From Adiantum capillus-veneris (Eukaryota > Streptophyta > Polypodiopsida > Polypodiales > Pteridaceae), in contig CM043971.1 in the NCBI GenBank assembly GCA_014529385.2, positions 82,813,340-82,877,339 on the forward strand: a stretch of 64,000 nucleotides of DNA, in the 5' to 3' direction. The notes beneath the pieces are model-generated. The model was not told where the DNA came from, did no database searches, and saw only the letters and a program-made list of their open reading frames with translations. Shown one piece after another: positions 33,957 through 45,884 of this stretch (the stretch's first letter is position 1; the number at the start of each line of letters is the position of its first letter). A program made the position numbers and the translations under genes.

Positions 33957-35775
33957 TTGTCAGAGAAGTCCTTCTTCATGATGGGTTGTCAACAGCTAGG
34001 ACGTGTCTCCTATGAAGGACCAATGCCAGGGGGAAGCACCTCCCTAAATCCTTTGAACGATTCCAAGTTCAATGTAATCTTCTTAGAAGGAACAAACTCG
34101 AGGGGAGCCTTAGTTTATTCTGACTATCGAGGATGCAAGTGTATTTGTATTGAAGAAAGACCGGCTCAAAAACTGGAGATAGTTCGAGTCTATGATGATG
34201 GAGATAGATTCCGAGACAAAAAGGGGAACCACTATCTGATAGTTAGTAACCCTGAGGATTACAACAGATATGGAGATAACGTGGCGAAAGGGAAAATGGT
34301 TTCAGAAACTCAAGAACCGCCTCCAAACATTGATCGACGTGGAGCGCTTTTTATGTATGATAGAAAACAACCAGGGTCTCAACCTATAATGAGCATGTGG
34401 GGATTTACAAGCATGAGAGCCAGGGAATAGTCTCTTACTTCCGATGCAAAGAACCCTACCCGAACTAATTAAGCAAAGACAAGGTTCTTTACTTATTCTC
34501 TTATGAAATTGCTATGGGGAAGGATATTGTTTTTGTTGATAGGTACGAACGAGAATACACACGTGTTCTCCCAGAGGAGGTAGAAAAGGCAACGGTTCCA
34601 AGAGTATCAACATATGCCCCCGAAGAAATGCCAAGAGCCACCTACACCCCTAGAAAATCGACAAATCCATTTTCAGAAGAGTATGACGTAGTCTCACATT
34701 CTACCCAACAACCGACGTTCAACTACCAGGACCAACCAGCTACACAGCCATCATTGCAGGCATGGCTTCAACATAGTGCAACATTGGAACAGGACCAAAA
34801 CCGAGATGGTTATCAAGCCGCACGAGGGCTAAGGGATTTACAAGAACCACCACTCTATTCACGGTATCAAGGAGAGAGTAAGCCAAAGACTCAAGGGTCA
34901 ACAGAGCCTGGAAGACTACCCATAGAACGAGTTCGGAGAGATGAACCATCTCTGGCAAGAACTGTTAGAACTTATGGCTTAGGAGCACCACTGGGAGAGG
35001 AACCCAGCCACTACAGAAGACCAGAGGAGGTATATCGACTAGGACGTGGAGATCCAATGATGAGATTTGTAGACCATTGTAGAATTAGACCTTCTCAAGT
35101 GCAAAAATGGGTAAACAAGAAATATACGGGAAACACGGATCTGAGAGATCATGTAGCAGCCTTTGTGCGTGTAATTAGAGTTGAAGAGGTGTTAGACTTC
35201 CCTACCTAATAAGCACGGTTTGGACTAACCTTAGAGGATGACACTGCTACTTGGTTTGACTCTGTGGAGTAGAGACTTTGAGTCTATGTAGGAGGTGTTT
35301 GACGAGTTTATTGAGGATGACAGTGCTACTTGGTTTGACTCTGTGGCGTAGAGACTTTGAGTCTATGGAGGAGGTGTTTGACAAGTTTATTGAGGAATTC
35401 TCAGAAAGGGGAATAGCTCATAATACTGTCTCACAAATCCACAAATTCAAACAAAAAGAAGGGAAATCTGTGAGAAAGGCAGCCCTAACACTAAAAAGAT
35501 ATGTTAAGTTCTGCCCTGTGGAAGAACTGCCAACTCAGTCCAGACTTATGCTTATATTTATTCAAGGACTGAGGAATGCAGATCTCCATAAGGACTTACA
35601 TATGAAGAGGAGCACGACGTTAAATGAGTTAACTAAGGAGGCTCTTTACCTTGTAGACAATTGCGCGGTCTACAAAGAGGGTGAATTCAAGGATCTTGAC
35701 GACGATTCATCCTCACAACAAAGTGGAAGCAAGTCCATTAAGACAGCACCGAAAGGAGAAGTAGCTGTAAGCTAG
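33957..35775 (+). pseudogene. gag: Element B gag, N-terminal and core domains, broken
   Basis: Structural polyprotein of element B. The N-terminal region (33957-34430) contains KCICIEERPAQKLEIVRVYD and resembles residues 60-120 of the element C Gag (YCVKIEERPSEF). It is separated by a stop and frame change from 34514-35209 (Pro/Arg-rich; RRPEEVYRLGRGDPMMRFVD, RIRPSQVQKWVNKKYTG). The Gag core then continues at 35278-35775 (EVFDKFIEEFSERGIAHN, VKFCPVEELPTQSRLMLIFI). A 79-bp tandem duplication at 35234-35391 breaks the frame in the conserved core. Non-functional. Confidence 0.75.
35234..35391. repeat. 79-bp tandem duplication inside element B gag
   Basis: 35234-35312 repeated at 35313-35391 with a few differences; 79 is not a multiple of three, so it shifts the gag frame. 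Confidence 0.9.
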
Positions 35776-35784
35776 GAGCAGCTT

Positions 35785-36630
35785 GTAGAGGAAGTGCCAA
35801 AGAAGATTAACTTGTATGCCAACCTAAACAACCATGGGACAGAGGAATGTTATTATAACAAGGGGTATGTGAGAGAACGACCATATGCTCCCCAAGCTCA
35901 GGTAGCATCTCCTCAACTTCCACCGATGCCTAGGTATCAAGCAAGCAACCTACCAGGACTTGTAGGTGTTGAAAGACCACAACCAGTATTGGGACAACAA
36001 CCACCCCTACCAGGAGTAAGGCCGACAGGCATAAGATACACACCGATGGTAAACGAACCAGAAGAGAAGGCTTTGGTACCTATGCATGCATATTATGATG
36101 ATTCCAATGGATATGCAGCAAATCCTGTCTACTATCCACCGGAATAACCCTCAACGCCAGAACCATGGAGCATGATGGGAAGTGCAGGACCACCAACAGC
36201 TGCACATGCAGCAAATCCTGTCTACTATCCACCGGAAGAACCCTCAATGCCAGAACCATGGAGCATGATGGGAAGTGCAGGACCACCAACAGCTGCACAT
36301 GCAAAAGGGGAAGGAAGATATAGCTTGGATGAACGAACACTGTTGTTCATAGCCAACGGAGGCATGAGCGGGCACGGGCATGCACACCAACAAAGAGGAG
36401 CTCAAGGAGCACCTCAACAGCCTAAGGGACCCTGCTACAAGTGTGGTGGAGACCATTGGCTGAGAGACTGTCCTCATGATGAAATCATTGGGGTCAACGC
36501 ATATTGCACCGACTGTGGAATTACTCACTTGATTCCTGATTGCCCTAAGAACCTAAGCAAAGGAGCAAAGACTACCTTGAATATGCTGGGAGCAGTGCCT
36601 TCCATGGAGGGTCAAAAAATGAAACTATGA
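35785..36630 (+). pseudogene. gag: Element B gag, nucleocapsid part with zinc knuckles
   Basis: Begins with a His/Cys motif (NNHGTEECYYNKGYVRERPY). A Pro-rich stretch follows, with a 93-bp in-frame tandem duplication that places one TAA in the first copy. Two knuckles come next: CYKCGGDHWLRDC (about 36432-36470) and CTDCGITHLIPDC (about 36507-36545). Both have CX2CX3HX4C spacing, one residue shorter than the usual retroviral knuckle, as in element C. Ends with TAG-free stop at 36630 after KGAKTTLNMLGAVPSMEG. Confidence 0.75.
36115..36300. repeat. 93-bp in-frame tandem duplication in element B gag
   Basis: 36115-36207 is repeated at 36208-36300 (31 codons: AANPVYYPPE...TAAHA). The copies differ by two substitutions, one turning GAA to TAA in the first copy. 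Confidence 0.9.
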
Positions 36631-36770
36631 TTCCTGTTAAGGTCTTGACGAGAGTCCAAAAAAGGAAAAATGACAATCAGCCCAAGAGTAACGATGAAAA
36701 TCAAGAGGAAATCAAGACTGAAAAGTCTAGCGTCAGTCGTGATAATCCTTGGAAAGAATGAAGAGCGAAA

Positions 36771-38182
36771 ATGAAAGCTAGACGTGAACAAAAACAAAAA
36801 GTTGTAGAAGCTGAGCTAACAATGGCTCGAGAGCAACTTAAACAGCAAAGAGAGTCTGACTCTCTAAAATCGACGGAGGGACCAAGGAGTGCAAGCTCAG
36901 GAGGGTCTGTATTGGTAGATAAGGTCAATGAACCCTTGGATGTAATCTTTCAAGCCTATGAAGCAAGATTGAAGAACAGACAGACTCTATAGCAAAGGTG
37001 GATGACATATCCATTCCAGAGATAGAAAAATAGAGACTAGAGATGTGCAAGCAGTTGATTGAAACTGCAAAAGCCTTACTAGAGCCTCCACCTATGGAAG
37101 TGAGGGATAGAATAATCAAACCACCAAACAATGAAACACCTATCAAAACTGAACAAAGGGTACCTGACAAGATAGACAACGGTAAATCCTTGCCTAATGT
37201 AGAGGATGCAAGAGTCGTGCCTAATAGCAATGATGAATCACTGAAGGGTTTTCCACCATATGCACCCATTGTGGAAGAAAAATGGCCTAAAGAGCTATGG
37301 GAAACGGTAAGAAAAGCTCAAGAAAAATATGAGACAAAAACAGTTGAGTCAGCACCTTTCTCGGAGTTGAACTTGAATAAGCCACCATGGGATTTAGATG
37401 CTAAATCATTTCAAGGGGATGATGGTTCAGTTGCATCAGAATATAGCAGGCTAGCATCACTCAGAACTTTGCCACCATACATGGGAGACTATGAGGCAAA
37501 GTCGGAAATTCGAAGGGTGCCTTCTCAAAGAATAGGCGGGACAAATCAATTGCACACTAAAATTTTGACTGACTTGTTGTCTACTCCGGTTAAGTGTACA
37601 ATCACATTGGCAGAATTGTTAAAAATTAGGCCAAACATGTGGACGGAAGTGGGCAAATGTCTGGAGAAATTTGGTATAAGGACGCCTCTTAAGTTCTTCG
37701 AAACTGAGCTTAATGACACAGAACAGAAGAGAGTGAACACTAGACCAGTGCCTCTCAACAAGGTTGGAGAGTATTGTGAGGGTGAAGACGGCAATACTAC
37801 TCTACTAGTCGAGTATAACGGCATAGAGACTAAGGCCATACTTGATAGTGGAGCTGGCATTGCCATTGCTACCAAATTGCTATGGGAAAAATGGGGAAAA
37901 TCGGCAATACGAACAACTAGAATGAAACTGCAACTAGCGGATGGGCACGTAGAAAGACCTATAGGATTGCTTGAGGCAATTGTGGTATCTTCATGTGGCA
38001 TAGAGTACGAACATACATTTGCCATAGTAGATTTCGGCAAGAAAAACAATTATGAAATTATCCTTGGTAGGCCGTTCATGAGACAACTCAAGATGGTGCA
38101 GGACTCGGGGTATGATTATTTGTATCTAAGACATGTTGAAACCACTACACGTGGTAAATATGAGGGATCACAGCTACCATGA
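36771..38182 (+). pseudogene. pol: Element B coiled region and aspartic protease (first retropepsin)
   Basis: Charged helical N-terminal part (KARREQKQKVVEAELTMARE), broken by a TAG near 36,990 and again near 37,030. A 379-codon open frame follows (37043-38182). Its protease domain has NTTLLVEYNGIETKAILDSG with active-site DSGAGIAIAT (about residues 265-275), KLQLADGHVERPIG, and ILGRPFMRQLKMVQD at the C-terminal strand. Catalytic Asp is present. Highly similar to the element C protease. The frame ends about 50 bases after the downstream frame begins. Confidence 0.8.
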
Positions 38183-39175
38183 TGTCACGAGAACACCTGT
38201 GGAAGAATTCGACTCAGCCACCATTAGTGGATCAGAAGTCCCAACGTGGTTCTGTAAGAAAAAGGAGATATGGATGTGCGGGGCATCTCAATGTAGTGAA
38301 TTCGACCACAATGAAAGGACACTAGAGAGGGTATTAGAAGACGATGCCTATATACGAGAGCCATTCCCTGAAGAGAAGCTCAAACCCCTAGAATGGTCTT
38401 AAATTTTGGCTACTTTGGATGTATGCGTCAATGAAGTCACTCCCACAAAATTTTGTGACGAGAATGGCTACGATATCGTACCATACTACATGTTGAGAAA
38501 AATTGTAGAGGAAGATGAGAACGAAGCAGACACCGAGAATGCGAGAGTCAATCAAGCGAAAACGAAACTTAATATTAGGATAGTGGGCTATGTGGACATC
38601 CCCACTAAAACATCGAGCAGGATGGAGAAGAATTTTATGATTCTTATGATCGATGTGAAAACGAAGATAATGCGGATGACGAGAGGTCGGAAAATACGGA
38701 GGAAGACGACCATCAGAATCAAGACAATGACGTCTTTTACAACTTCCCGAACCAAAGTGTGAGACACCAAAAAAGATACAAGAGTAGGCGCCACCATAAA
38801 AGTTTACCAACTAGGCTTAAACCTATGCCTGAGTTCAGGAGTAAGACACATTTCCTTATGAACATTCATGTTGTTGATTGTGCTAAGGATAAAGTGTCAG
38901 GAAGATTTCTTAAGGTTGCCGAAGACCCAGGTTTTAAGGCAAGACTATTGAAACTTAGGAAAACCAGCAAGACAAAAAATAGAGTGACAAGGGAAATATT
39001 GGACGTCTTTGGAGATCCAATTATAAAGAAAGTTGAGCAAAAAAAGAAATACAATGATTTAAAACAAAAGCTGAAAATTGTATGGACAACTGAAATGGAA
39101 AGTAGCGATGGATCGAACGCTAGTGATGGGAGTAAAAAGATAGGTGTACCTCCTCACTATTGTAAGTACACCATT
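38183..39175 (+). pseudogene. pol: Element B linker between protease and RT
   Basis: Starts with PVEEFDSATISGSEVPTWFC and MCGASQCSEF, conserved with element C (EFDSATLAGSEFPAWLGKP, MCGASKCGSL), then an acidic/basic low-complexity region broken by stops at 38,400 and about 38,762. The conserved linker motif has no family that I recognise. It is kept in B, C and partly A2, so it is part of the ancestral polyprotein. Confidence 0.6.
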
Positions 39176-40323
39176 CAGGAGAGAAAATTGGTGGTCCATC
39201 AACCGATGAGAGAGCCTAAATCCAACGAGTCCTATGATGGGCCAGAGAACGCCAAGAAAATAGACCTAGTAGAACCGGGAGAAAGTCCTCGACCTGCTTA
39301 CATTGCTACTGATCTAAGCCAGGAAGAAGAGGACTTACTGATCAAAACGCTTAAAGAATTTTGTGATGTATTTGCCTGGTCATACAAAGATCTAAAGGAG
39401 GTGGATCCTAACATTTGTGAACATTCGATCCCTCTGAAGTCGGATGCAAAGCCAAGCAAACAACGTCCGTACACGTACAATGAGACATTTGCCAAAAGAA
39501 TCAAGGACGAGATAGAAAAACTTATGGATGCTGAATTTATTTATGAGATAGAGCACACTGACTGGGTGTCACCGATCGTGGTGGTACCTAATAAAAACGG
39601 GAAATTACGGGTGTGTGTGAATCTCAAGAAGGTAAATGCAGCAACAATAAGGGACAATTATCCTCTTCTTATCACGGAACACGTCCTGGAACAAGTAGCA
39701 GGCAAGCAAGCCTATAGCTTTATGGACGGATTCTCTGGTTATAACGAATTGGGGGTCAAACTAGAAGATCAATACAAAACAGTGTTTGCAAAAGAATGGG
39801 GCATATATCATTTAGGGTAATGCCATTTGGCTTGACCAATGCTCCAGCCACATTTTAGAGATCGATGACACATGCTTTTAAAGAATACTTGCGAATATTT
39901 TTGGATATTTACATGGATGACTTGTGTGTCTATTCTCTATTGAGAGAAGACCATATAGATCATCTTAGAAAGGTATTCGAAAAATGCAGAACGTATAGGA
40001 TTTGCCTCAACCCAGAAAAATGTGTATTCATGGTACGGCAAGGTAAGATCCTAGGCCACATAGTATCGGCTAATGGAATTACCACTGATGAAGAGAAGGT
40101 AAAGGTGATCATAGAATTGCCAAGAACAAACATTGTACGAGAGGTACAATCATTTATAGGACATTGTGGATACTACCGATGTTTTATCTACATGTATGCT
40201 GTAATAGCAAAACCCTTGTATAGTCTGATCACGATCTTCATATGGACCGACGAATGTGAGGAGTCATTCCAAAAATTAAAAGATGCACTGGTATCTGCAC
40301 CAATTCTAAATGCACCAGATTGA
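39176..40323 (+). pseudogene. pol: Element B reverse transcriptase
   Basis: Open to 39820 with PAYIATDLSQEEEDLLIKTL, EFIYEIEHTDWVSPIVVVPN, VCVNLKKVNAATIRDNYPL and FMDGFSGYNELGVKLEDQ. A frameshift and a TAG follow near 39,815-39,860. RT resumes at 39865 with the catalytic IYMDDLCVYS and the thumb CVFMVRQGKILGHIVSANGI. Catalytic Asp residues are intact although the frame is broken. Ends GHCGYYRCFIYMYA and LVSAPILNAPD. Confidence 0.85.
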
Positions 40324-40715
40324 TCAAAGATTGTTCATATACATGTATATGCTTCGGCATTTGCAATAGGCTGTATATTAGCACAACCAGGAGAGGGTAA
40401 TACAGATTTTTCCATCATTTATGCTAGTAGACAACTCAACAGTGCAGAGAAGAATTATACCACCACTGAAAGAGAAGGATTAGGTATGATATACGCGGTA
40501 AAGAAATTTCGTCATTATTTGCTTGCGAACAAATTCACATTTTTTGTGGATCATCAGGCACTTTTGTACTTAGTAAACAAACCTTGTAACACGGGACGAA
40601 TTGTAAGATGGTTCATTGTGTTGCTGGAGTTTGATTTTATGGTAGTAGTAAAGAAAGGAAAAACTCATCAAAGAGCAGACCACCTTTCTCGATTACTAAA
40701 TGGCAAAAAGGCTAC
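40324..40715 (+). pseudogene. pol: Element B RNase H
   Basis: After a TGA at 40321-40323 the same reading continues with HVYASAFAIGCILAQPGEGN, where the first catalytic Asp is altered. Then come YTTTEREGLGMIYAVKKFRH, FFVDHQALLYLVNKPCNTGR and the terminal RADHLSRLLNG. Very close to element C RNase H. Confidence 0.8.
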
Positions 40716-42015
40716 TGGTGTAGATGATGATCTCCCAAACGCATACCTGTTTAATATAGAGATGGTACCGAAATGGTCAGAGCAGATTATTCCGTTGTTG
40801 ACATATGGAATGAATCTTGACGAAAGACACACGGTGGAAGATGTTAGACAAGCACAAAGTTACACTATGCTTGCGGGAAGAATGTATCATCATGGTAACA
40901 ATGGGATTCTAAGGTTGTGTATAGGCCCAGAGGAGTACGACGCGTATCTAGAGAAAGCACATACACAGACAGGGGGTTTCCATCGAGGAAATCAAATAAC
41001 CTATGAATGATTATGAAGACTTGGAGTGTATTGGCTTGGAATGGTAGGTGATGTAGCTAATTACATCAAGAAATGCAACTTTTGCACAACCAATACCACT
41101 GTGGATTATGCCACATTATACCAAGTGACGATAGCACCCGCATGGAGTCATGCTATTGTGTAATATTTGACTAATAAGGAGTTGCCAGGATATTGGTTTA
41201 AAGCCAAACAAAAGGCTTTACAAATCGAAGCGAATAGGTATACCATCATTAGTGGCCAATTGTATAAAAGAGGAACTGATGACCAGTTGAGGATAGTTCC
41301 TCATGAAAATGACTACTTTCCATTATTGGAGCAAGCCCATGTAGGCATAGCAGGAGGTCATTTTTCAGCGGAGAGAACCGTAAAAATCATTATGATTGCA
41401 GACATATGGTGGCCGACCATGATTCAAGATGCAGCAGAATTCGTGAAAAGGTGTGATGAATGTCAATGCACTAAGGTGCCAGTTAAAAGAGACAACATTC
41501 CTTTAAGACCAATGATGAGTGCTCGAGCATTCACTAAATGGGGATTGGACTTTGTTGGTCCTATTACTCCACCAGCTTATCGTTCACGAGCACAATACAT
41601 CATAGTGGCCACTGATTATATGACCAAATGGGTGGAAGCAAAAGCCACAACGAAAGCAGATGCTAGAACCACGACACAATTCTTATATGAATATGTGTTT
41701 ACACGATATGGCCTTCCAATCGAGCTGGTGAGTGATAGAGGGACACACTTTGTAAATGAAGTTATCGAACATTTCTTGACTGAGTTTATGGTAATTCATC
41801 GCAAATCTGCACCCTACCATCCACAAGCCAATGGCCAAGCAGAAGCGACCAACAAAATATTGTGCACAGTTCTTACGAAACTGGTTAGTGAAACAAGGAT
41901 GGACTGGGATCAAATGCTATATTCAGCATTGTGGGCTTATCGTAAACCAGGCCGTATGATTACCCCCAAAAAACCAACCCTATCATATAGGGCCATTCAC
42001 CAAGAGCTTTTGTAA
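40716..42015 (+). pseudogene. pol: Element B tandem zinc modules and integrase, truncated
   Basis: Two integrase-type zinc modules in a row. The first is at about 40,960-41,080 (H-X6-H, then 30 positions including two stops, then CNFC). The second is at about 41,338-41,465 (AHVGIAGGHF; CDEC). Both have HX6HX30CX2C spacing. The core follows with WGLDFVGPITPPAY, IELVSDRGTHFVNEV and PQANGQAEATNKI, so the D, D, E catalytic set is present. At about 41,945 (after ALWAYRK) the sequence departs from element C and the frame runs into unrelated DNA, ending at 42015. Confidence 0.85.
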
Positions 42016-42590
42016 TTATATTTTAGCTACAACAGCAAATCAAGGCAACGTTTATCCAGTGTATGCAAGAGGAAACCACCTTTTAAAGTTATTCTAAAAA
42101 CATGCCTAAAAAAACTCATAGATATGCATTGCCAGGTATCCCTAACCTCAAAGGGAATTTCAAAGCCGCAGACAAAAGGATGCACATATATATATGCCAA
42201 TGATAAGTTAATCATAAATTGAAAGCCTTTCTTAAACCCATACAGTGAAAAGACACCAGTGTTGTAAATGTTACAGTAGAAGTCTCCATTCATGTATATT
42301 CCATCATAAGCATGATGAATATAACCATAACAACAAGTGAATCATATTACATCAAACAGTACGGACAATAGTCCATATCAATGTCATAGGTCACCTGAGA
42401 TTGAGTCGGAGCAGCCAGCTCCACAATAGCTGCTTATCCTTGCCTTTTGCCATAGAGCCAACAACATTAACACTACACCTCTTGCGGGTAACACCTCACA
42501 ATCCCAATATGTAAAGACAACAACTCTCAAGTACACACATACACCAAAAAAAGAATATAGTACCAATGCTAAGCGAGCATGGGAGCTCGC

Positions 42591-42600
42591 CTTTTATAGT
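42591..42600 (-). promoter_or_regulatory. TATA box, minus strand
   Basis: ACTATAAAAGG on the minus strand, with a GA/CT run about 115 bp upstream in that orientation. No coding sequence downstream is recognised. Confidence 0.3.
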
Positions 42601-42708
42601 GTTTGGAGCAAGTGGCCACATTCCTCCAGCGCAGTAAGGTGGGCCCATCATCAAGAGGTAGAGGTAAACAGCAGCGCCGCCGAGTACAAAGAGAGGGGGG
42701 AGAAAGGG

Positions 42709-42711
<3 letters not shown>

Positions 42712-42754
<43 letters not shown>
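42712..42754. repeat. (GA)21 microsatellite
   Basis: Pure GA run of about 43 bp. Confidence 0.95.
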
Positions 42755-42757
<3 letters not shown>

Positions 42758-43177
42758 GATAGCACTTGATGGTGCAGTAGCATAGACCCATTAGGAGGGA
42801 GCCACCGTGAAGTTAAGCAAAAAATGCCAGGGTTTACAGTGCCAGGAGACCTGCCAAATGATCACAACCCCTTTAACTACAAGGGTTAGGTACCATTAAG
42901 GTACCATCCTCTAGAATCCTTTTAGATTTATGCAGTGAATTCAAGCCATTATTCACCCAAGGTTTTCAAACCTAGCCAATTATACCAAGGATATAGCAAG
43001 ACAATGCATCCTCCCCACTTTAACCCAATTAACAACCAAGGGTTAGATACCATTAAGGTACCACTTACTATAATAAATAAAAAATTAGTGAATTCAAGCC
43101 AGTTTTATACCAAGGGCACCCCCGGCCAACAATCCCATCAAAAAATACCAAGGAAATAGCAACATGCCAAAACTAGC

Positions 43178-43179
<2 letters not shown>

Positions 43180-43230
<51 letters not shown>
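43180..43230. repeat. (TG)25 microsatellite
   Basis: Pure TG run of about 51 bp. Confidence 0.95.
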
Positions 43231-43231
<1 letters not shown>

Positions 43232-43505
43232 GATGATCCATAGAGGATGTCCATCAAGATCTTTTCATCCTTTCATGAGGGCACCATGTTTGGCATTCAT
43301 ATCGCCTAAAGCACCACCAAGAATGACATCTTCCTCCAACAATTCTTGACTATCAATTTCAGCATGAATTCTTTCTTAATTACTATTGCCTTGTTGCTGG
43401 GTTGAGAGGTGCCTTGGTTGAAGGAATTGCACTCTACAATAGGTCAAGAGAGAGGTGATTATACTCAACAAACAACTATAAAATTCCACCTAGAAACTGT
43501 TGAAA

Positions 43506-43510
43506 GGGTC
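43506..43510. repeat. Target-site duplication GGGTC, left copy
   Basis: GGGTC immediately precedes TGTTGAGCC of the element C 5' LTR and recurs at 61726-61730 right after the 3' LTR end TTAACA. Confidence 0.9.
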
Positions 43511-43720
43511 TGTTGAGCCAGCAGAGGATCACACCCACATTTTTGCTCACACTCATCATTTTTGTAACCATTGATTGTAATAAATGTCTTTCCGACATTG
43601 ATTTTGATTGGAGCCATTCATTAAGTAACGGGACTCAATTGAGTTTCCAGCTTGTAATTCCGAAGTAATTTCACTTGCTGATGTAATTAGTTAGAGATGT
43701 TCTCACCTCCAAGGCTGAGG

Positions 43721-43728
43721 TATATAAG
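43721..43728 (+). promoter_or_regulatory. TATA box of element C LTR
   Basis: TATATAAG, 210 bp into the LTR; transcription would start near 43,750. Confidence 0.55.
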
Positions 43729-43797
43729 CCAAAGTTTTGTAACCTAAAGGGAGAGTTTTATTAATCAAAGTGAGTTTTTGGAGCGTCGTGACTGTGT

Positions 43798-43799
<2 letters not shown>

Positions 43800-43848
<49 letters not shown>
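43800..43848. repeat. (GA)24 microsatellite in the element C LTR
   Basis: Pure GA run of 49 bp directly downstream of the predicted transcription start. Confidence 0.95.
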
Positions 43849-43850
<2 letters not shown>

Positions 43851-44476
43851 TTATCTACTTGCTACGCGAGCTACGGAGCTGCCATTGGAGAAGCGACACC
43901 GCCATTGTGTTAGCAACGGCGAGAGCTACGCACAGATACCAAGAGTGCGCGCTATCGGCTTCTATGTGTGGTAAGTTCCTACGAGCTTCGGTGTGAGTTT
44001 TCTTCCAACTCGTGTGTCGGAATGGAGCGTGCAGCATATCTATAGAACCACAACGAGTAGAGCTACGCATTAGTACCATCGGGGTCAAGTTTCGGTCACC
44101 TGTATTTTTCGGCCTGTCTTCATATGCGTTTACCGCACGGAGTGATTATAGGTTGATTTTGCAGTTCAAGTCTTTAGGGTGTTGTTCTTACCTAGTGTAT
44201 AGACTTCCCCTTGAGTTTGAGATCGATTCAATGATTCTAGATCCTGTTTCGTATAGCATTCATTCGTAGTACGGATTTCAGTCACTTGCGTATTTTAGAA
44301 CTTAGATTTGATTTCCTTAGTAGTGATTGTCATTAGAAGGTCGAGTAGGTGATTTGACACCCACCTAGTTGTTTCCATGCGCCTGCAGGTCAAGCTCCGT
44401 CCTCGTCTGACAAATTCTATTGTTGGTTGAGTTCTCGCTATTTAGCTTTCGCTAGCGGCGTAACTGCCTTAACATT

Positions 44477-44495
44477 TGGCGCCGCTGCCGGGGAC
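44477..44495 (+). promoter_or_regulatory. Primer binding site of element C, tRNA-Asp
   Basis: TGGCGCCGCTGCCGGGGAC, two bases after the LTR end. It is complementary, apart from one or two positions, to the 3' end of plant tRNA-Asp, the primer used by Athila-group elements. Confidence 0.8.
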
Positions 44496-45009
44496 GAGAG
44501 CCCTAAGTAGGTGACCTTAGACTAATCCTACGAGGTGAGTCGTATAAACTACTTTGTATACTTTAGTTAGAAAAGATATAGGAGTGGTGGACTCCGAAGA
44601 TCTCGAGAGATACTAAGAAGTGGGGTATTCCTGGGTCTTCCGTGTTGACAGTATTTTTAGATTAGCTTAGATTTGTTTGTTGTTTTGTTGGTGTTGAGTA
44701 GTTGTTGATAGAAGAAGAATTTGTTAATCCGTGAGTGGCAGTGGATCTCTTTAAAATCACAATTACCAAACCCATTTTATGATTAGGAATAGCTTAGGTA
44801 GGACTTCATTTGATCCTGATCTGGAGCTAGTAATCATTGGAATATTTGCTTGATATGGTTGATTGCATGTTAGATCACTGAACCGTCGAGTTAGTAGTGA
44901 AACTTGCAATAAACAAAAGCCAGGGAAATTTTTTGTGTATCTGGGAGTTGTTGAGCACTAGAGAAAGCTTTAGGAAGGATTCTGTGCCAAAAAACTGGAA
45001 ATCTGCAAC

Positions 45010-45718
45010 TTTAGACATCATACGCGTATGATGTCTAAATGACCAAACAGAGACCAAAACAGAAATTTTGACTTTACCAGAGTGTTCAAAAAGGGACTTA
45101 TACCCTAATTTCAACTTAAAACAAGAGCATTAACACTCAAAGAAACCCAAAAAGACAAGTCGGAGTCCAAGAAACACAAAGAATAGGAAATTTTGGATTC
45201 AGATCTTGTTTTTACATTCAAACCTGACAAAAACACTTGAAACTCAATTATAAACATTGGAGAAGGCTTAAAACCAAGAATAGTCAAAATCTGGGACAAA
45301 AGACATCATACGCGTATAATGTCTTTTGGCACATCCACTGCTTATTTTTGATATCTGACCTGACAAGATTGTTACAAACACTGTAGAAAGCGTAAATATC
45401 AAGTCTTGACCCAAATTGATGAAAAAGACATCATACGCGTATGATGTCTTTTACCTAATTTTGGACATATTTTGATACTTTGCCAACACAGATCCATTGT
45501 AATAGCTGTTTCAAGTTTCATCCCATTTGGATCACAATTGACCCAAAACAAGGCAAAAGCGGAAAATTGCCAAGAAAAGCCTAAATTAGCCATAACTTGC
45601 TCAAACAGAGTTCAAACTGAATTTTGTGAGTGGACAGAGCATAAGGGGGCTACTGAGAGTGAGCATAACCAAAATAGTCCAAATCTGTGAAAAAAGACAT
45701 CATACGCGTATAATGTCT
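45010..45718. repeat. Leader palindrome array of element C (four copies)
   Basis: Four copies of a 24-bp palindrome, arm AGACATCATACG followed by its reverse complement, at 45013-45036, 45301-45324, 45426-45449 and 45695-45718. Copies 2 and 4 have one mismatch in the right arm (GTATAATG for GTATGATG). The first is extended to a perfect 30 bp (45010-45039). Start-to-start spacings are 288, 125 and 269 bp. The array ends 166 nt before the gag ATG at 45885. Each copy is preceded by an A-rich word (AAATTGATGAAAA or similar). Confidence 0.95.
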
Positions 45719-45884
45719 GTTTCAGCATAACTGCAACAAAATTCTCACTTGATGAAACAGAAGTTGTCCAACTGACAAGATTAAACAATTGACCAATTAT
45801 CAATCAATTTGGATCAATTCTGACCACAAAAACTTGGGAACACAAATTGCCGAGACGAGAAGTTAAAGTCCTTTAGGGGAATTG

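Larger units (their letters stand above)
25641..42015 (+). mobile_element. Element B: decayed Athila-like Ty3/gypsy element, interrupted by a copia element
   Basis: Order on the plus strand: 5' LTR, tRNA-Asp-like PBS (26497-26515), nested copia insertion (26539-32134), leader with palindromes (32.1-33.9 kb), gag, protease, RT, RNase H, two zinc modules and integrase. It is truncated inside the integrase at about 41,950, so the GPY/F-like module, second protease-like domain, extra ORF and 3' LTR known from element C are missing. Protein order and sequence are close to element C, but B is more decayed. Stops and frameshifts are spread through gag and pol. Without the copia insert the remaining B sequence is about 10.8 kb. 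Confidence 0.8.
42016..43505. other. Non-coding region between elements B and C
   Basis: No gene identified. It contains a minus-strand TATA motif (42600-42591), a GA run (42712-42754), a GT run (43180-43230) and a 27-bp repeat (CAAGGGTTAGRTACCATTAA plus seven more bases) at 42880 and 43037. The TATA-containing stretch with a downstream GCGAGCTCCCATGC looks like a promoter or LTR on the minus strand, but no partner LTR is seen. Confidence 0.45.
43511..44474 (+). repeat. 5' LTR of element C
   Basis: 964 bp, TGTTGAGCC...GCCTTAACA. TATA box TATATAAG at 43721-43728; GA run at 43800-43848, about 79 bp downstream and so probably within the transcribed R/U5 part; then GCTACGCG/GAGAGCTACGC words shared with the element B LTR. 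Confidence 0.93.

Noticed and set aside
37546-38049. Long antisense ORFs opposite the protease regions (also 49342-49929)
   Set aside because: Mirror frames of the conserved protease coding sequence; their similarity to each other follows from that of the sense strand.
43164-43349. ORF with poly Cys-Val, and a minus-strand reading with a GDMNAKHG word resembling a LINE endonuclease
   Set aside because: The plus ORF is a translated GT repeat. The minus word is too short and has no further endonuclease or RT motifs nearby.
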